This document shows, piece by piece, positions 50,260 through 58,434 of a stretch of DNA of 64,000 nucleotides. The notes beneath the pieces are model-generated. The model saw nothing but the letters and a program-made list of their open reading frames with translations. It had not been told where the DNA came from and made no database searches. Where the stretch lies: assembly GCF_019397265.1 (NCBI RefSeq), contig NZ_CP068985.1:7351001-7415000 (forward strand). Reading direction: 5' to 3'. The stretch's first letter is position 1, and every line of letters begins with the position of its first letter. This DNA comes from Nonomuraea coxensis DSM 45129 (lineage in GTDB: Bacteria > Actinomycetota > Actinomycetes > Streptosporangiales > Streptosporangiaceae). Made by a program: the position numbers and the translations under genes.

Positions 50260-50991
50260 TCAGCAGTGGCCGTTCTCGCCCAGGCAGTAGACCGCGTAGG
50301 CGCGGCCGATGACGGGCAGCGCCACGTTGCGCACCCGGATGCCGCCCGGTGTCATGCCCTTCTCGCTGCCCTTGTGCGCGTGCCCGTGCAGGATCAGGTC
50401 GGCGCCCGCCGTGTCGACCGCCTCGGCCAGCAGGTAGCTGCCGAGGAAGGGGTAGATCTCGTGGGGCTCGCCCTCCAGCGTCTCCTTGACCGGGGAGTAG
50501 TGCGACAGCACCACCTTCAGGTCGGCGGTCATCTCCTTCAGCGCGACCTTCCACGCCTCGGCGATGTAGCGGGTGTGGGCCACGAAGTTCTTGATCTCGC
50601 GCTCGCCGAACTCGCTCGCGCACTTGCCCGCGTACCCGCCGCCGAAGCCCTTGCCGCCGGCCACGCCCAGCTTGACCTCGCCGCACTGGATGACCACGCC
50701 GTCGTCGTGGAGGACGATGACGCCGGCGTCGCGGAGCGCGGCGGCGATCTCGTACTGGAGGTCGGAGTGGTAGTCGTGGTTGCCGAGCACGGCGATCGTG
50801 GGGACGGGCAGGCCGCGCAGTTCCTCGGCCACCAGCCGGCCCTCTTCGAGGGTGCCGTGCCGGGTGAGGTCCCCGGTGAGCATGAAGACGTCCGCGCGTT
50901 CCTCGATGCCCTCCAGGTGCTTGCGGTACTGGCCGCGGACGTCCTCGCCCAGGTGGATGTCCCCGACTGCCGCGATGCGCAGTTCAGTCAA
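50260..50991 (-). CDS. Calcineurin-like metallophosphoesterase
   Basis: A 243-residue enzyme with all signature blocks of the metallophosphoesterase superfamily in order: GDIHLGED, MLTGDLTRHG, VLGNHDYHSD, LSHYSP and LHGHAHKGSEKG. These residues bind two metal ions. Substrate is unknown: phosphoprotein, nucleotide or other phosphodiester. No signal peptide, so cytoplasmic. The start overlaps the upstream BON gene by 8 nt, so the two are co-translated. Confidence 0.93.
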   Translation of the reverse strand: MTELRIAAVGDIHLGEDVRGQYRKHLEGIEERADVFMLTGDLTRHGTLEEGRLVAEELRGLPVPTIAVLGNHDYHSDLQYEIAAALRDAGVIVLHDDGVVIQCGEVKLGVAGGKGFGGGYAGKCASEFGEREIKNFVAHTRYIAEAWKVALKEMTADLKVVLSHYSPVKETLEGEPHEIYPFLGSYLLAEAVDTAGADLILHGHAHKGSEKGMTPGGIRVRNVALPVIGRAYAVYCLGENGHC

Positions 50992-51232
50992 GATGCTCGT
51001 CCTCTCCCGCGTCGGCGACCTCCACGACCATGATCTCGTTGTGCACCCGCAGGTCAGGGGCGGCCTCGTGCGCCACCAGGCCGAGCCGTTCGCGCTGCTC
51101 GGCCCCGCTCACCTGACCACGCAGGAAGAGCTGGTCGCCGCGGATGTCCACGCGGATCCCCAGCTCGTGCGTGCGCCCGTCCTCGGCCAGCGCCGCCTGG
51201 ACGCGGGCCGCGACGTACTGCGGAGCTTCCAT
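50984..51232 (-). CDS. BON-domain protein
   Basis: An 82-residue protein made of one BON domain: YVAARVQAALAEDGRTHELG, VDIRGDQLFLRGQVSGAEQR and LVAHEAAPDLRVHNEIMVVE give the alpha-beta-beta-alpha-beta order. BON domains bind phospholipids or small ligands and often occur in stress proteins. AGGAGG ribosome site 7 nt before ATG. First gene of a two-gene operon with the metallophosphoesterase. Confidence 0.85.
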   Translation of the reverse strand: MEAPQYVAARVQAALAEDGRTHELGIRVDIRGDQLFLRGQVSGAEQRERLGLVAHEAAPDLRVHNEIMVVEVADAGEDEHLD

Positions 51233-51278
51233 CGCTTCGCCTCCTCACTTTGTCGTCGCGTGCCCGGGTATTAACGCC

Positions 51279-52286
51279 TCAAACGGTACGAATAAGGTCA
51301 ATTACCGCCCGCTCCACCGGTCCCGCCGTCGCGAGCTGCCCGAAGTCGGCGTCCGAGCCGAGCTCGGTCAGGGCCGCGCCGATGGTCCTGTCCTGGTCGT
51401 ACGCCTCGATCACGCGCGGATCCACGTACGACGCGCGGGCCACGGTGGGGGTGTTGCCCAGGTACTCGGCGACCTCCCGCATGACGCGGGTGACCGCCCG
51501 CTTCTTCTTCGTCGGCCCCTCCCTCACGGCCGGGCGGGACACCGCCAGCCCGACGGCCGCCAGCACCGTCGCGTGCCAGGTGCGGAAGTCCTTGGCCGTG
51601 ACCTCGTAGCCGATGATCTCCTTGAGATAGTCGTTGATGTCCTCACTGCGTATGTCGGTCCAGCCGCCCTGACGCCGGTACCGCAGCAGCTCGCCCTCGC
51701 CGCCGGCCCGCTTCAGCGCGCGCAGCACCGCGCACGCCCCGGGGTCGGCGACCTCGACCTCGCGCGGGATGTCGCCCTTGGCCTGGTAGGAGAAGACGAC
51801 GTACCCCTTCGAGAAGGCCAGGTGCTCCATCCGCAGGGTGGCCAGGCCGTAGCTGTCGTAGCTCTCGCCGCCGATGCGGAAGAAGCCGATGTCGAGCAGC
51901 CGGGCCGCGGCGGCGAGCACCCGCTGCCGGGTCAGCCCGCGCCCTTGGAGCTGGTCGTCCACGACCTTCCTGAACTCCGGCAGCCGCTCGGCCACCTCCA
52001 GCACCCGGTCGAACTTGGCCCGGTCCTGCTGCTCGCGCCAGAGGTCGTGGTAGCGGTACTGGAGCCGCCCGGCCGCGTCGGTGCCGACGGCCTGCAGATG
52101 GCCGTGCGGGTCGGTGCAGATCCACACGTCCGTCCAGGCCGGAGGGATGGCGAGAGCCCTGATCCTGGCCAGCGTCTCGGCGTCCTTGACGGGCCTGCCG
52201 TCGGGGTCGGCATAGCTGAACCCGCGCCCCCTGCGTCGCCGGACGATCCCCGGCTCACTGTGATCACTCGGACGCAGCTCGGGCAC
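51279..52286 (-). CDS. DNA topoisomerase IB
   Basis: A 335-residue type IB topoisomerase that relaxes supercoils through a 3'-phosphotyrosine link. GTG at 52286 was chosen: it gives the normal family start (MPELRPSDHSEPGIVRRRRG), and a longer frame overlaps the divergent gene. Catalytic features are the HLAFSKGYVVFSYQAKG region, the KDFRTWHATVLAA helix with its His, and tyrosine 287 in ARASYVDPRVIEAYDQ. The poxvirus-like bacterial enzyme of this size is common in actinomycetes. A TATAAC box in the divergent gap (CCCTATAACGT on this strand) may be the -10. Confidence 0.93.
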   Translation of the reverse strand: MPELRPSDHSEPGIVRRRRGRGFSYADPDGRPVKDAETLARIRALAIPPAWTDVWICTDPHGHLQAVGTDAAGRLQYRYHDLWREQQDRAKFDRVLEVAERLPEFRKVVDDQLQGRGLTRQRVLAAAARLLDIGFFRIGGESYDSYGLATLRMEHLAFSKGYVVFSYQAKGDIPREVEVADPGACAVLRALKRAGGEGELLRYRRQGGWTDIRSEDINDYLKEIIGYEVTAKDFRTWHATVLAAVGLAVSRPAVREGPTKKKRAVTRVMREVAEYLGNTPTVARASYVDPRVIEAYDQDRTIGAALTELGSDADFGQLATAGPVERAVIDLIRTV

Positions 52287-52342
52287 GACACGCGGGCTAC
52301 CCAGGACGTTATAGGGCAAACGACACGGGCAGAGGTGCGGGC

Positions 52343-52600
52343 ATGGCTGATAAGGGAGAGTGGCACGAGGAACGGTCCTCACGGGGCCACGCCATGGTGC
52401 CGGCGACCCCACGCGATGTGGTGCACATCCGGGTGGGGTCGTTCATCTTGGTGTTCCTGTTCGCTTTCACGGTGCTCGGACTCATCGCGCAGGCGCCGGT
52501 CATCACCGGCATCGCCATCGCGCTCGCCGTGGTCACGGTGATCGACATGGTCCTCGCCGTACGACGTCAGAAGCAGCGACGAGACGGAGAGGCGGGCTGA
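52343..52600 (+). CDS. Small two-helix membrane protein
   Basis: An 85-residue protein: a charged N-terminus, then hydrophobic segments FILVFLFAFTVLGLIAQ and GIAIALAVVTVIDMVLAV, then a basic tail. GAGGTG lies 6 nt before ATG. It is followed after 8 nt by the SDR gene on the same strand, suggesting an operon. Function unknown; no recognised family beyond small membrane proteins of actinomycetes. Confidence 0.75.
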   Translation: MADKGEWHEERSSRGHAMVPATPRDVVHIRVGSFILVFLFAFTVLGLIAQAPVITGIAIALAVVTVIDMVLAVRRQKQRRDGEAG

Positions 52601-52608
52601 TCGGGTTC

Positions 52609-53613
52609 ATGGCATCACTACGAGGGCGGGTCGTCGTGGTGACGGGCGCGAGCGGCGGCGTGGGCCGCGCGGTCGTACGCGAGCTGGGCAAACAGGGCGC
52701 GAAGGTGGCGCTGCTGGCGCGCGGCACGACCGGGCTCGGCGCGGCCGCGGTCGACGTGGGAGCGGCGGGCGGCGTCGGCCAGGTCTACGAGACCGACATG
52801 GCGGACTACGAGCAGGTACGCGACGCCGCCGAGCGCATCGAGACGGAGATGGGCCCCATCTCGGTCTGGATCAACACGGCCTTCTCCACCGTCTTCGCCC
52901 GCTTCACCGACATCTCGCCGGCGGAGTACGAGCGGACCACGCAGGTCACGTACCTGGGATACGTGTGGGGCACGAAGGTGGCGCTGGACCTCATGGGCCC
53001 GCGCAACCAGGGCGCGATCGTGCAGGTGGGCTCGGCGCTGGCGCAGCGCTCCATCCCGCTGCAGTCGGCGTACTGCGGGGCCAAGCACGCGATCCAGGGC
53101 TTCACGGAGTCGGTCCGCACCGAGCTGATGGCCGACGGGAGCAACGTCAAGATCACCGTGGTCCAGCTTCCCGCGGTCAACACCCCGCAGTTCGAGTGGG
53201 TGCTGAGCAAGCTGCGCAAGCACCCGCAGCCGGTGCCGCCGATCTACCAGCCGGAGGTCGCGGCCAGGGCGGTGGTGTTCGCGGCCGAGCACCCGGAGCG
53301 CAAGGAGTACTGGGTGGGCGGCATGACCGCCGCGACCCTCATGGCGCAGCGGGTGGCCCCGGCGCTGGTGGACCGCTATCTCGCGCGGACCGGCGTCCAG
53401 TCGCAGCAGACCGACGAGAAGCCGCCGAGCGGCGTGTCGAACCTGTGGGAGCCGGCCGACGACGACACCGACTACGGCGCGCACGGCACGTTCGACCGGC
53501 GCTCGACCATGCGCAGCCCCCAGCTCTGGCTGTCGCAGCACCGCCGCCCCATCCTGCTGGGGCTGGCCGGAGGCGCGGCGGCGGGCGCACTGGCGCTGCT
53601 GCGCCGCAGGTGA
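52609..53613 (+). CDS. SDR-family oxidoreductase with C-terminal membrane tail
   Basis: A 334-residue short-chain dehydrogenase. NAD(P)-binding TGASGGVG is near residue 12, the active-site Ser is near VQVGSALAQRS, and the catalytic Y-x-x-x-K is YCGAKHA, followed by GFTESVRTELM. It is about 80 residues longer than classical SDRs: the end carries a spacer and a hydrophobic segment (RPILLGLAGGAAAGALALLR), so the protein is probably membrane-anchored. Substrate unknown; proline at PAVNTPQF is typical of the family. Confidence 0.92.
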   Translation: MASLRGRVVVVTGASGGVGRAVVRELGKQGAKVALLARGTTGLGAAAVDVGAAGGVGQVYETDMADYEQVRDAAERIETEMGPISVWINTAFSTVFARFTDISPAEYERTTQVTYLGYVWGTKVALDLMGPRNQGAIVQVGSALAQRSIPLQSAYCGAKHAIQGFTESVRTELMADGSNVKITVVQLPAVNTPQFEWVLSKLRKHPQPVPPIYQPEVAARAVVFAAEHPERKEYWVGGMTAATLMAQRVAPALVDRYLARTGVQSQQTDEKPPSGVSNLWEPADDDTDYGAHGTFDRRSTMRSPQLWLSQHRRPILLGLAGGAAAGALALLRRR

Positions 53614-53726
53614 GCGGCTCACAGGTCCAGATTTGTCCTCCCCTGGTGTAAAGAAGCACACCCCATGATCGGCTCGCCGATCGCCAGAGGTGGCGCGGGA
53701 TTGCCACCATAGGCTCACAGGACGGC

Positions 53727-53758
53727 GGGACCCCGGCCCTGGACGGGTCCGGGGTCCC
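53727..53758 (+). terminator. Hairpin between the SDR gene and the following gene
   Basis: GGGACCCCGG and its exact complement around a 12-nt loop (10-bp stem), followed by TT. Placed 113 nt after the SDR stop. Probably terminates SDR transcription or acts as a leader hairpin of the next gene. Confidence 0.55.
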
Positions 53759-53785
53759 TTCATGCGAGCGCGAAGGCGGGAGCGC

Positions 53786-54049
53786 GTGAACGCAACGGCG
53801 GAGCCGCCGGGCGGCGGGGACGGCCTCTGGAGCCGGATGGCCGGCACGAGAGCCGAGCTCCTGGAGCTGAGGCACGAGGTCAGCCACGGGCTCACGACAC
53901 TCGGCCGGCAGGTCGGCGAGCTGACCCGGCAGGCCGAGGAGCACCTTGAGCCGGCCCGCCACGAGGTGCTGGGCAAGCTGGACGCGCTGCGCCGCGAGCT
54001 GGCCGGGCTGGGGCTCAAGGCGGGCAGGCCGCCGGACGAGGAGCGGTGA
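53786..54049 (+). CDS. Small helical protein, possible coiled coil
   Basis: An 87-residue protein. GTG at 53786 has GGGAG just upstream; in-frame starts at 53762 or further upstream would run into the hairpin at 53727-53758. From about residue 22 it is one long helix (RMAGTRAELLELRHEVSHGL ... RQAEEHLEPARHEVLGKLDA), probably a coiled coil. No membrane segment. It ends head to head with the DUF1360 gene, the two stops touching at 54049/54050. Function unknown. Confidence 0.6.
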   Translation: MNATAEPPGGGDGLWSRMAGTRAELLELRHEVSHGLTTLGRQVGELTRQAEEHLEPARHEVLGKLDALRRELAGLGLKAGRPPDEER

Positions 54050-54535
54050 CTACTCCGTGGCCTTGATGAGCCTGGCGTAGGCGAGCTGCAGCCAGTCCGA
54101 CACCGCCACCGCCGTCATCGTGGCGCCGATGAGGCGGGTCGCCTTCGGCGCGATCACCAGGCCGGCCGCGTAGCCGGTCGCCACCCACTGCGCCAGGCAG
54201 AACGGGCACGCCAGCAGCTCGCCGAGCGCGCCGCGGGGGCTCTCCTGCACCTCGGCGGGCCCGCTCTGGCCCTCGTACCGGGTGAAGGGGGCGCGGATGG
54301 GGCTGGTGACGGGGTCCTTGGCGATGCGCCGGGACACCTTGTGCGTGCAGGCGGCCATGAGCGCGAGGTCGAGGAGGCCGATCCGGTCGGGGACGCGCCG
54401 GTTCGCGAGGCCGGCCACCGCCGCGGCGACCGCCACCGTGCCGCCGTACGCGGCGAGGATGCCGAGGTAACCACCGAGCGGACGATTCTGCCCGCCCTCG
54501 TAGGCCCTTTCTGTCTTTTCCAGGATTTCCGTCAT
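54050..54535 (-). CDS. DUF1360 membrane protein
   Basis: A 161-residue protein of the DUF1360 family. Diagnostic blocks: LALMAACTHKVSRRIAKDPV, SPIRAPFTRYEG and GELLACPFCLAQWVATGYAA, with a Cys-x-x-Cys pair. Three to four hydrophobic helices (for example YGGTVAVAAAVAGLA and WVATGYAAGLVI). It is widespread in actinomycetes and Bacillus, where a member (YjcK/YbbJ region) is linked to spores, but no role is proven. Divergent from the nucleotidyltransferase-like gene at 54606. Confidence 0.88.
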   Translation of the reverse strand: MTEILEKTERAYEGGQNRPLGGYLGILAAYGGTVAVAAAVAGLANRRVPDRIGLLDLALMAACTHKVSRRIAKDPVTSPIRAPFTRYEGQSGPAEVQESPRGALGELLACPFCLAQWVATGYAAGLVIAPKATRLIGATMTAVAVSDWLQLAYARLIKATE

Positions 54536-54605
54536 GGGGCCCGCAGCTACCCTCGCAGGGCCGCATCCAACGCCTACTTGACCATTCGCTGGGTAGCCCG
54601 AACCT

Positions 54606-55202
54606 ATGAGCAGCCACGGTCACGAGGTCACCGACGCCATCCTCGACACCTTGAAGCGCGCCAGCTCCGGGCTCAAGGACGCCGGGGTCAAGTTCGCGCT
54701 GGCCGGAGGTTGCGCCGCTTACGCCCGAGGCGCCGCCCCCTCTCTCCATGACGTCGATTTCGTCCTTACCGAGCACGACGTGCCGGCCGCCCTGGAGGCG
54801 CTGCGCCAGCTCGGTTTCCAGACGGCCAAACCGCCGGAGGACTGGCTGGTCAAGGCCTACGACGAGGGCCGGCTGGTGGACCTGATCTTCCGTGTGTCCG
54901 ATCTCGACATCACCGAGGAGCTGCTCGACCGGGCCGAGCCGCTGAAGGCGTCGGCCGTGATCGTGCCCGTGCTGGAGGCCACCGACCTGGTGATCTCGTG
55001 GCTGCTGCCCCTGTCGGAGCACGCCTGCGACTACGGGGCGCTGCTGGCCCAGGTCCGCGCGCTGCGCGAGCAGGTGGACTGGCCGCGGGTGGCCGCCGTG
55101 ACGGAGACCTCCCCGTACGCGGCCACGTTCATCACCCTGCTGGAACGGCTCGGCGTGCTCAACGGCCCCGTCGAGCCCTCCGGCGATTCCAAGTGGCCCT
55201 GA
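54606..55202 (+). CDS. Nucleotidyltransferase-fold protein
   Basis: A 198-residue protein with the nucleotidyltransferase-fold signature: FALAGGCAAYARGA followed by DVDFVLTEHD, which gives the G-G and D-x-D metal pair. The C-terminal helical part (LVISWLLPLSEHACDYGALL) resembles AbiEii/MNT-type proteins. It could be a nucleotidylating enzyme or an antitoxin-like partner, but no partner toxin gene is next to it. Transcribed alone, with short gaps to its neighbours. Confidence 0.8.
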   Translation: MSSHGHEVTDAILDTLKRASSGLKDAGVKFALAGGCAAYARGAAPSLHDVDFVLTEHDVPAALEALRQLGFQTAKPPEDWLVKAYDEGRLVDLIFRVSDLDITEELLDRAEPLKASAVIVPVLEATDLVISWLLPLSEHACDYGALLAQVRALREQVDWPRVAAVTETSPYAATFITLLERLGVLNGPVEPSGDSKWP

Positions 55203-55275
55203 CGCCCGCCCGCGCACGGCGTTAACCCGGCCGACGCGGGTAGACGGGGCGGAACCCGTCTCCGAGGAGGTCAAG

Positions 55276-57102
55276 ATGCCCGAGCGCGATCTTCACTATC
55301 TGGCCGAGCTGGCCGCGCAACTCCGCGTCGACTCCGTACGCGCCGCCGCGGCCGCCGGCTCCGGCCACCCGACCTCGTCGATGTCGGCCGCCGATCTCAT
55401 GGCGGTCCTGTTCGCCTGCCACCTCCGCTACGACTTCGCCGACCCCGGCAACCCGGCGAACGACCACCTGATCTTCTCCAAGGGGCACGCCTCCCCCCTC
55501 CTGTACTCCCTTTACAAGGCGGCCGGCGCCGTCGATGACGAGGAGCTGCTGACCTTCCGCAAGCGTGGCAGCCGGCTGGAGGGGCACCCCACCCCGCGCC
55601 TGCCCTGGGTGGACGTCGCCACGGGCTCCCTGGGCCAGGGACTTCCCGTCGGCGTGGGCGTGGCGATGGCCGGGCGGCTGGAACGGCTGCCGTACCGGGT
55701 GTGGGTGCTGTGCGGCGACAGCGAGCTGGCCGAAGGGTCGATATGGGAGGCCGCCGAGCACGCCGGCGAGGAGGGCCTCGCCAACCTCACCCTCATCGTG
55801 GACGTCAACCGGCTCGGCCAGCGCGGCCCCACCCGGCACGGCTGGGACACCGGCGCGTACGCCCGCAGGTTCGGCGCGTTCGGCTGGCACACCATCGAGA
55901 TCGACGGGCACGATCCCGGGCAGATCGACTTCGCGCTGAGCGACGCCTCCAACACCCGCAGGCGGCCCACGGTCATCCTGGCCAAGACCCGCAAGGGCGA
56001 GGGCGTGCTGGAGGTGGAGAACCGCGAGGGCGCGCACGGCAAGGCGCTGAAGGACCCGGACAAGGCCGTCGAGGAGCTGGGCGGCGTCCGGGACGTGCGG
56101 GTCGCGGTGCACCCGCCGGACGAGAGCCCCGCCCCGTTCCGCTTCGACGACGGGCCGCTGGAGCTGCCGGCGTACAAGACCGGCGAGGTGGTGGCCACGC
56201 GGACGGCGTACGGGGAGGCGCTGGCGGCGCTCGGCGCGGCCAGGGGCGACGTGGTGGCCCTGGACGGCGAGGTGGGCGACTCCACCAAGACCGAGACGTT
56301 CGCCGAGGCGTTCCCCGAACGCTTCTTCCAGATGTACATCGCCGAACAGCAGCTCGTCGCCGCCGCGGTCGGGCTCCAGGTGCGCGGGTGGAAGCCGTAC
56401 GCGGCCACCTTCGCCGCGTTCCTGACCCGGGCCTACGACTTCATCAGGATGGCCGGGGTCAGCGGCGCCTCGGTCCGGCTCGTCGGCTCGCACGCGGGCG
56501 TCGCCATCGGCGAGGACGGGCCGTCCCAGATGGGGCTGGAGGACCTCGCCATGATGCGGCCCGTGCACGGCAGCACCGTCCTCTACCCCTGCGACGCCAA
56601 CCAGACGGCGGCGCTGGTCGCCGAGATGGCCGACCTGGAGGGCGTGTCCTACCTGCGCACCACGCGCGGCGGCACGCCGGTCATCTACGAGCCGGGCGAA
56701 CGCTTCCCCGTGGGCGGCTCGCGCGTCCTGCGCCGTTCGGCGGAGGACCGGGTCACGATCGTCGCGGCCGGGGTGACCGTGCACGAGGCGCTGGCGGCGG
56801 CCGACGAACTGGCCGCGGCCGACGTCCCCGTGGGAGTGATCGACCTGTACTCCGTCAAGCCGATCGACGCGGCGGCGCTGGCCGAGGCCGCCACCACCAC
56901 CGGCAACCTGATCACCGTGGAGGATCACCGGCTGGAGGGCGGGCTCGGCGACGCCGTGCTGGAGGCCGTCAGCGAGCTCGGGCCCCGGGTCGTCCAGCTC
57001 GGGGTGAGCGGGCTGCCCGCCTCGGCGACGCCCGAGGAACAACTGGCCGACGCACGCATTGACCGCCGCGCCATCGTCGCGGCGGTCAAGCGGCTGTTGT
57101 GA
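55276..57102 (+). CDS. Transketolase, short actinobacterial type
   Basis: A 608-residue thiamine-diphosphate enzyme of the pentose-phosphate pathway, moving two-carbon units between sugars. The N-terminal TPP domain has AGSGHPTSSMSAADLMAV, HLIFSKGHASPL and the GD...N metal/TPP motif VLCGDSELAEGS ... VDVNRLGQ. The middle pyrimidine domain has DGEVGDSTKT and FFQMYIAEQQLVAAAVGLQV. The C-terminal domain is complete. It is about 50-80 residues shorter than E. coli transketolase, as in vertebrate-like enzymes. The strong GAGGAGGTC ribosome site fits high expression. It stands alone, away from other pentose-phosphate genes. Confidence 0.95.
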   Translation: MPERDLHYLAELAAQLRVDSVRAAAAAGSGHPTSSMSAADLMAVLFACHLRYDFADPGNPANDHLIFSKGHASPLLYSLYKAAGAVDDEELLTFRKRGSRLEGHPTPRLPWVDVATGSLGQGLPVGVGVAMAGRLERLPYRVWVLCGDSELAEGSIWEAAEHAGEEGLANLTLIVDVNRLGQRGPTRHGWDTGAYARRFGAFGWHTIEIDGHDPGQIDFALSDASNTRRRPTVILAKTRKGEGVLEVENREGAHGKALKDPDKAVEELGGVRDVRVAVHPPDESPAPFRFDDGPLELPAYKTGEVVATRTAYGEALAALGAARGDVVALDGEVGDSTKTETFAEAFPERFFQMYIAEQQLVAAAVGLQVRGWKPYAATFAAFLTRAYDFIRMAGVSGASVRLVGSHAGVAIGEDGPSQMGLEDLAMMRPVHGSTVLYPCDANQTAALVAEMADLEGVSYLRTTRGGTPVIYEPGERFPVGGSRVLRRSAEDRVTIVAAGVTVHEALAAADELAAADVPVGVIDLYSVKPIDAAALAEAATTTGNLITVEDHRLEGGLGDAVLEAVSELGPRVVQLGVSGLPASATPEEQLADARIDRRAIVAAVKRLL

Positions 57103-57123
57103 TCAGGCCCGGTAGGGGGAAGG

Positions 57124-57507
57124 TCACCGCGCCTTCGCGGTGGCCTTCCTGTTGGCCTTCTTGATGGCCTCGACCAGCTCCTTCTTGGTCATCCTGGACC
57201 GGCCTGGCACGCCGAGCCGCTTCGCCACGCCCTGCAGGTGCTCCTTGCCGGCGTTGGCGTCCACGCCTTCGGCCGTGCGGCCGGACCGGTCCGTCGCGCC
57301 CTGGTCGGACGGGCCCTTCTCCGACTTCGGCTCCCAGTGGTCGCCGACCTTCTCGAAGGAGTGCTTCAACGCGGCGAACGCGGTCATGTGCGCGCGCCGG
57401 CCCTCTCCGTACTCCTCCACCGCACTGTCGTGCGCCTTGATCCAGGTGCGCTGCGCCTTCTTCGGTGAACGCTTGATCGTCGACGGCAGCTCTTCGACTC
57501 CCGGCAT
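57124..57507 (-). CDS. ChaB-like protein with SAP-like C-terminus
   Basis: A 127-residue protein. The N-terminal half matches ChaB (VEELPSTIKRSPKKAQRTWI, then EEYGEGRRAHMTAFAALKHS). The C-terminal half resembles a Rho N-terminal/SAP-like helix-loop-helix (EHLQGVAKRLGVPGRSRMTK KELVEAIKK), often DNA- or RNA-binding. The fusion is common in actinomycetes. In E. coli, ChaB sits with a cation transporter; no such gene is here. Possible stress role, unproven. Confidence 0.85.
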   Translation of the reverse strand: MPGVEELPSTIKRSPKKAQRTWIKAHDSAVEEYGEGRRAHMTAFAALKHSFEKVGDHWEPKSEKGPSDQGATDRSGRTAEGVDANAGKEHLQGVAKRLGVPGRSRMTKKELVEAIKKANRKATAKAR

Positions 57508-57520
57508 TCCCTTTCACCTC

Positions 57521-57802
57521 CTACAGGGGCGGCTCGTCGTAGCGGCGGCGTTCCTCGTACACGGTGGTGCGGCGGGTCTCGGGCTCAGCGACGATGTCGT
57601 GCCGGTGCACCGGTTCGTCGATCGGACCGACCGCCCTGCGGGTCACGGTGATCCGGTAGATTCCGAACAGGAGACCGACCAGACCGCCGAGCATGAGGAT
57701 GACCCCCACCACGTTGATGTCAAGACCGGCGAGGTCGAACTCGACGGCCCAGGTGAGGATCGCACCGAGCATGATGAGGATGATGCTTCCGGCGATGGTC
57801 AT
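57521..57802 (-). CDS. DUF6458-like small membrane protein
   Basis: A 93-residue protein. ATG at 57802 was chosen because AAGGAGGT lies exactly upstream; a longer frame runs into the kinase gene. Two hydrophobic segments: IAGSIILIMLGAILTWAVEF (residues 4-23) and INVVGVILMLGGLVGLLFGI (about 29-48). A charged, Arg/Glu/Tyr-rich cytoplasmic tail follows (VTRRAVGPIDEPVHR ... RRRYDEPPL). The small family occurs in many actinomycetes without known function. Upstream of the ChaB gene on the same strand (14-nt gap), so the two may form an operon. Confidence 0.82.
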   Translation of the reverse strand: MTIAGSIILIMLGAILTWAVEFDLAGLDINVVGVILMLGGLVGLLFGIYRITVTRRAVGPIDEPVHRHDIVAEPETRRTTVYEERRRYDEPPL

Positions 57803-57839
57803 CTGATTTACCTCCTTGACACGAGGAACTTCTATCCAC

Positions 57840-58343
57840 ATGTCGAAAAACAAACCAGTCGTGGTGATCGGGCTGATGGGATCGGGTAAGACCACCGTCG
57901 GCCGCCTCATCGCGGACGCCCTCCACCTCCCCCTGAGCGACAGTGACCCCTTCCTCCGTGCCCGCTACGGCGGGACCGCCAAAGAGATCGCCGCCCGCGA
58001 GGGCGCCGACGTCCTCCACCACTACGAGGCCCAGCACGTCCTGCTCGAACTCGACGGCGAGCCCAAGGTGATCGCGGCGGCCGCCAGCACCGTCGAGGAC
58101 CCCCGGGTGCGCACGGCACTGCGCGAGGTGTTCGTGGTGTGGCTGGACGCCGACGACGCCGTCCTGGCCGAACGCATGAAGTCGGGCGACCACCGCCCCG
58201 GCTTCGACCCCAAGGTCATGCGGGCCCGGCGCGAGCCCTTCTTCAAGGAGGTCGCCGACGTGCACTGCGACGTGGGCGTTCTCCGGCCCGAGCAGGTGCG
58301 TGACGAGGTGCTGAGGGAGATGCGCTCCCGCGGCCTGGCATAA
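57840..58343 (+). CDS. Shikimate-kinase-like P-loop kinase
   Basis: A 167-residue kinase. Walker A is VIGLMGSGKTTVGRLIADAL. The DSDPFLRARYG segment (substrate-binding DSD), GDHRPGFDPKVMRARREPFF (lid and substrate Arg) and KVIAAAASTVEDP are consistent with shikimate kinase. It lies outside any aro operon, so it may be a second copy or a gluconate-kinase-like relative. The AroK-type lid region favours shikimate. ATG at 57840 was chosen; a TTG at 57816 would add eight residues with no better ribosome site. Confidence 0.82.
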   Translation: MSKNKPVVVIGLMGSGKTTVGRLIADALHLPLSDSDPFLRARYGGTAKEIAAREGADVLHHYEAQHVLLELDGEPKVIAAAASTVEDPRVRTALREVFVVWLDADDAVLAERMKSGDHRPGFDPKVMRARREPFFKEVADVHCDVGVLRPEQVRDEVLREMRSRGLA

Positions 58344-58358
58344 TGATCATGACACATG

Positions 58359-58383
58359 GGCCCCCCGAGGCGCGCGGGGGGCC
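58359..58383 (+). terminator. G/C hairpin after the shikimate-kinase-like gene
   Basis: GGCCCCCC and its exact complement around a 9-nt loop, 15 nt past the stop codon. Probably terminates this gene before the pseudokinase gene. Confidence 0.65.
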
Positions 58384-58434
58384 TGTGGCGTCCCTCTCGT
58401 CAACCATCCACGCGCGCCACGCATCTAAACGCTA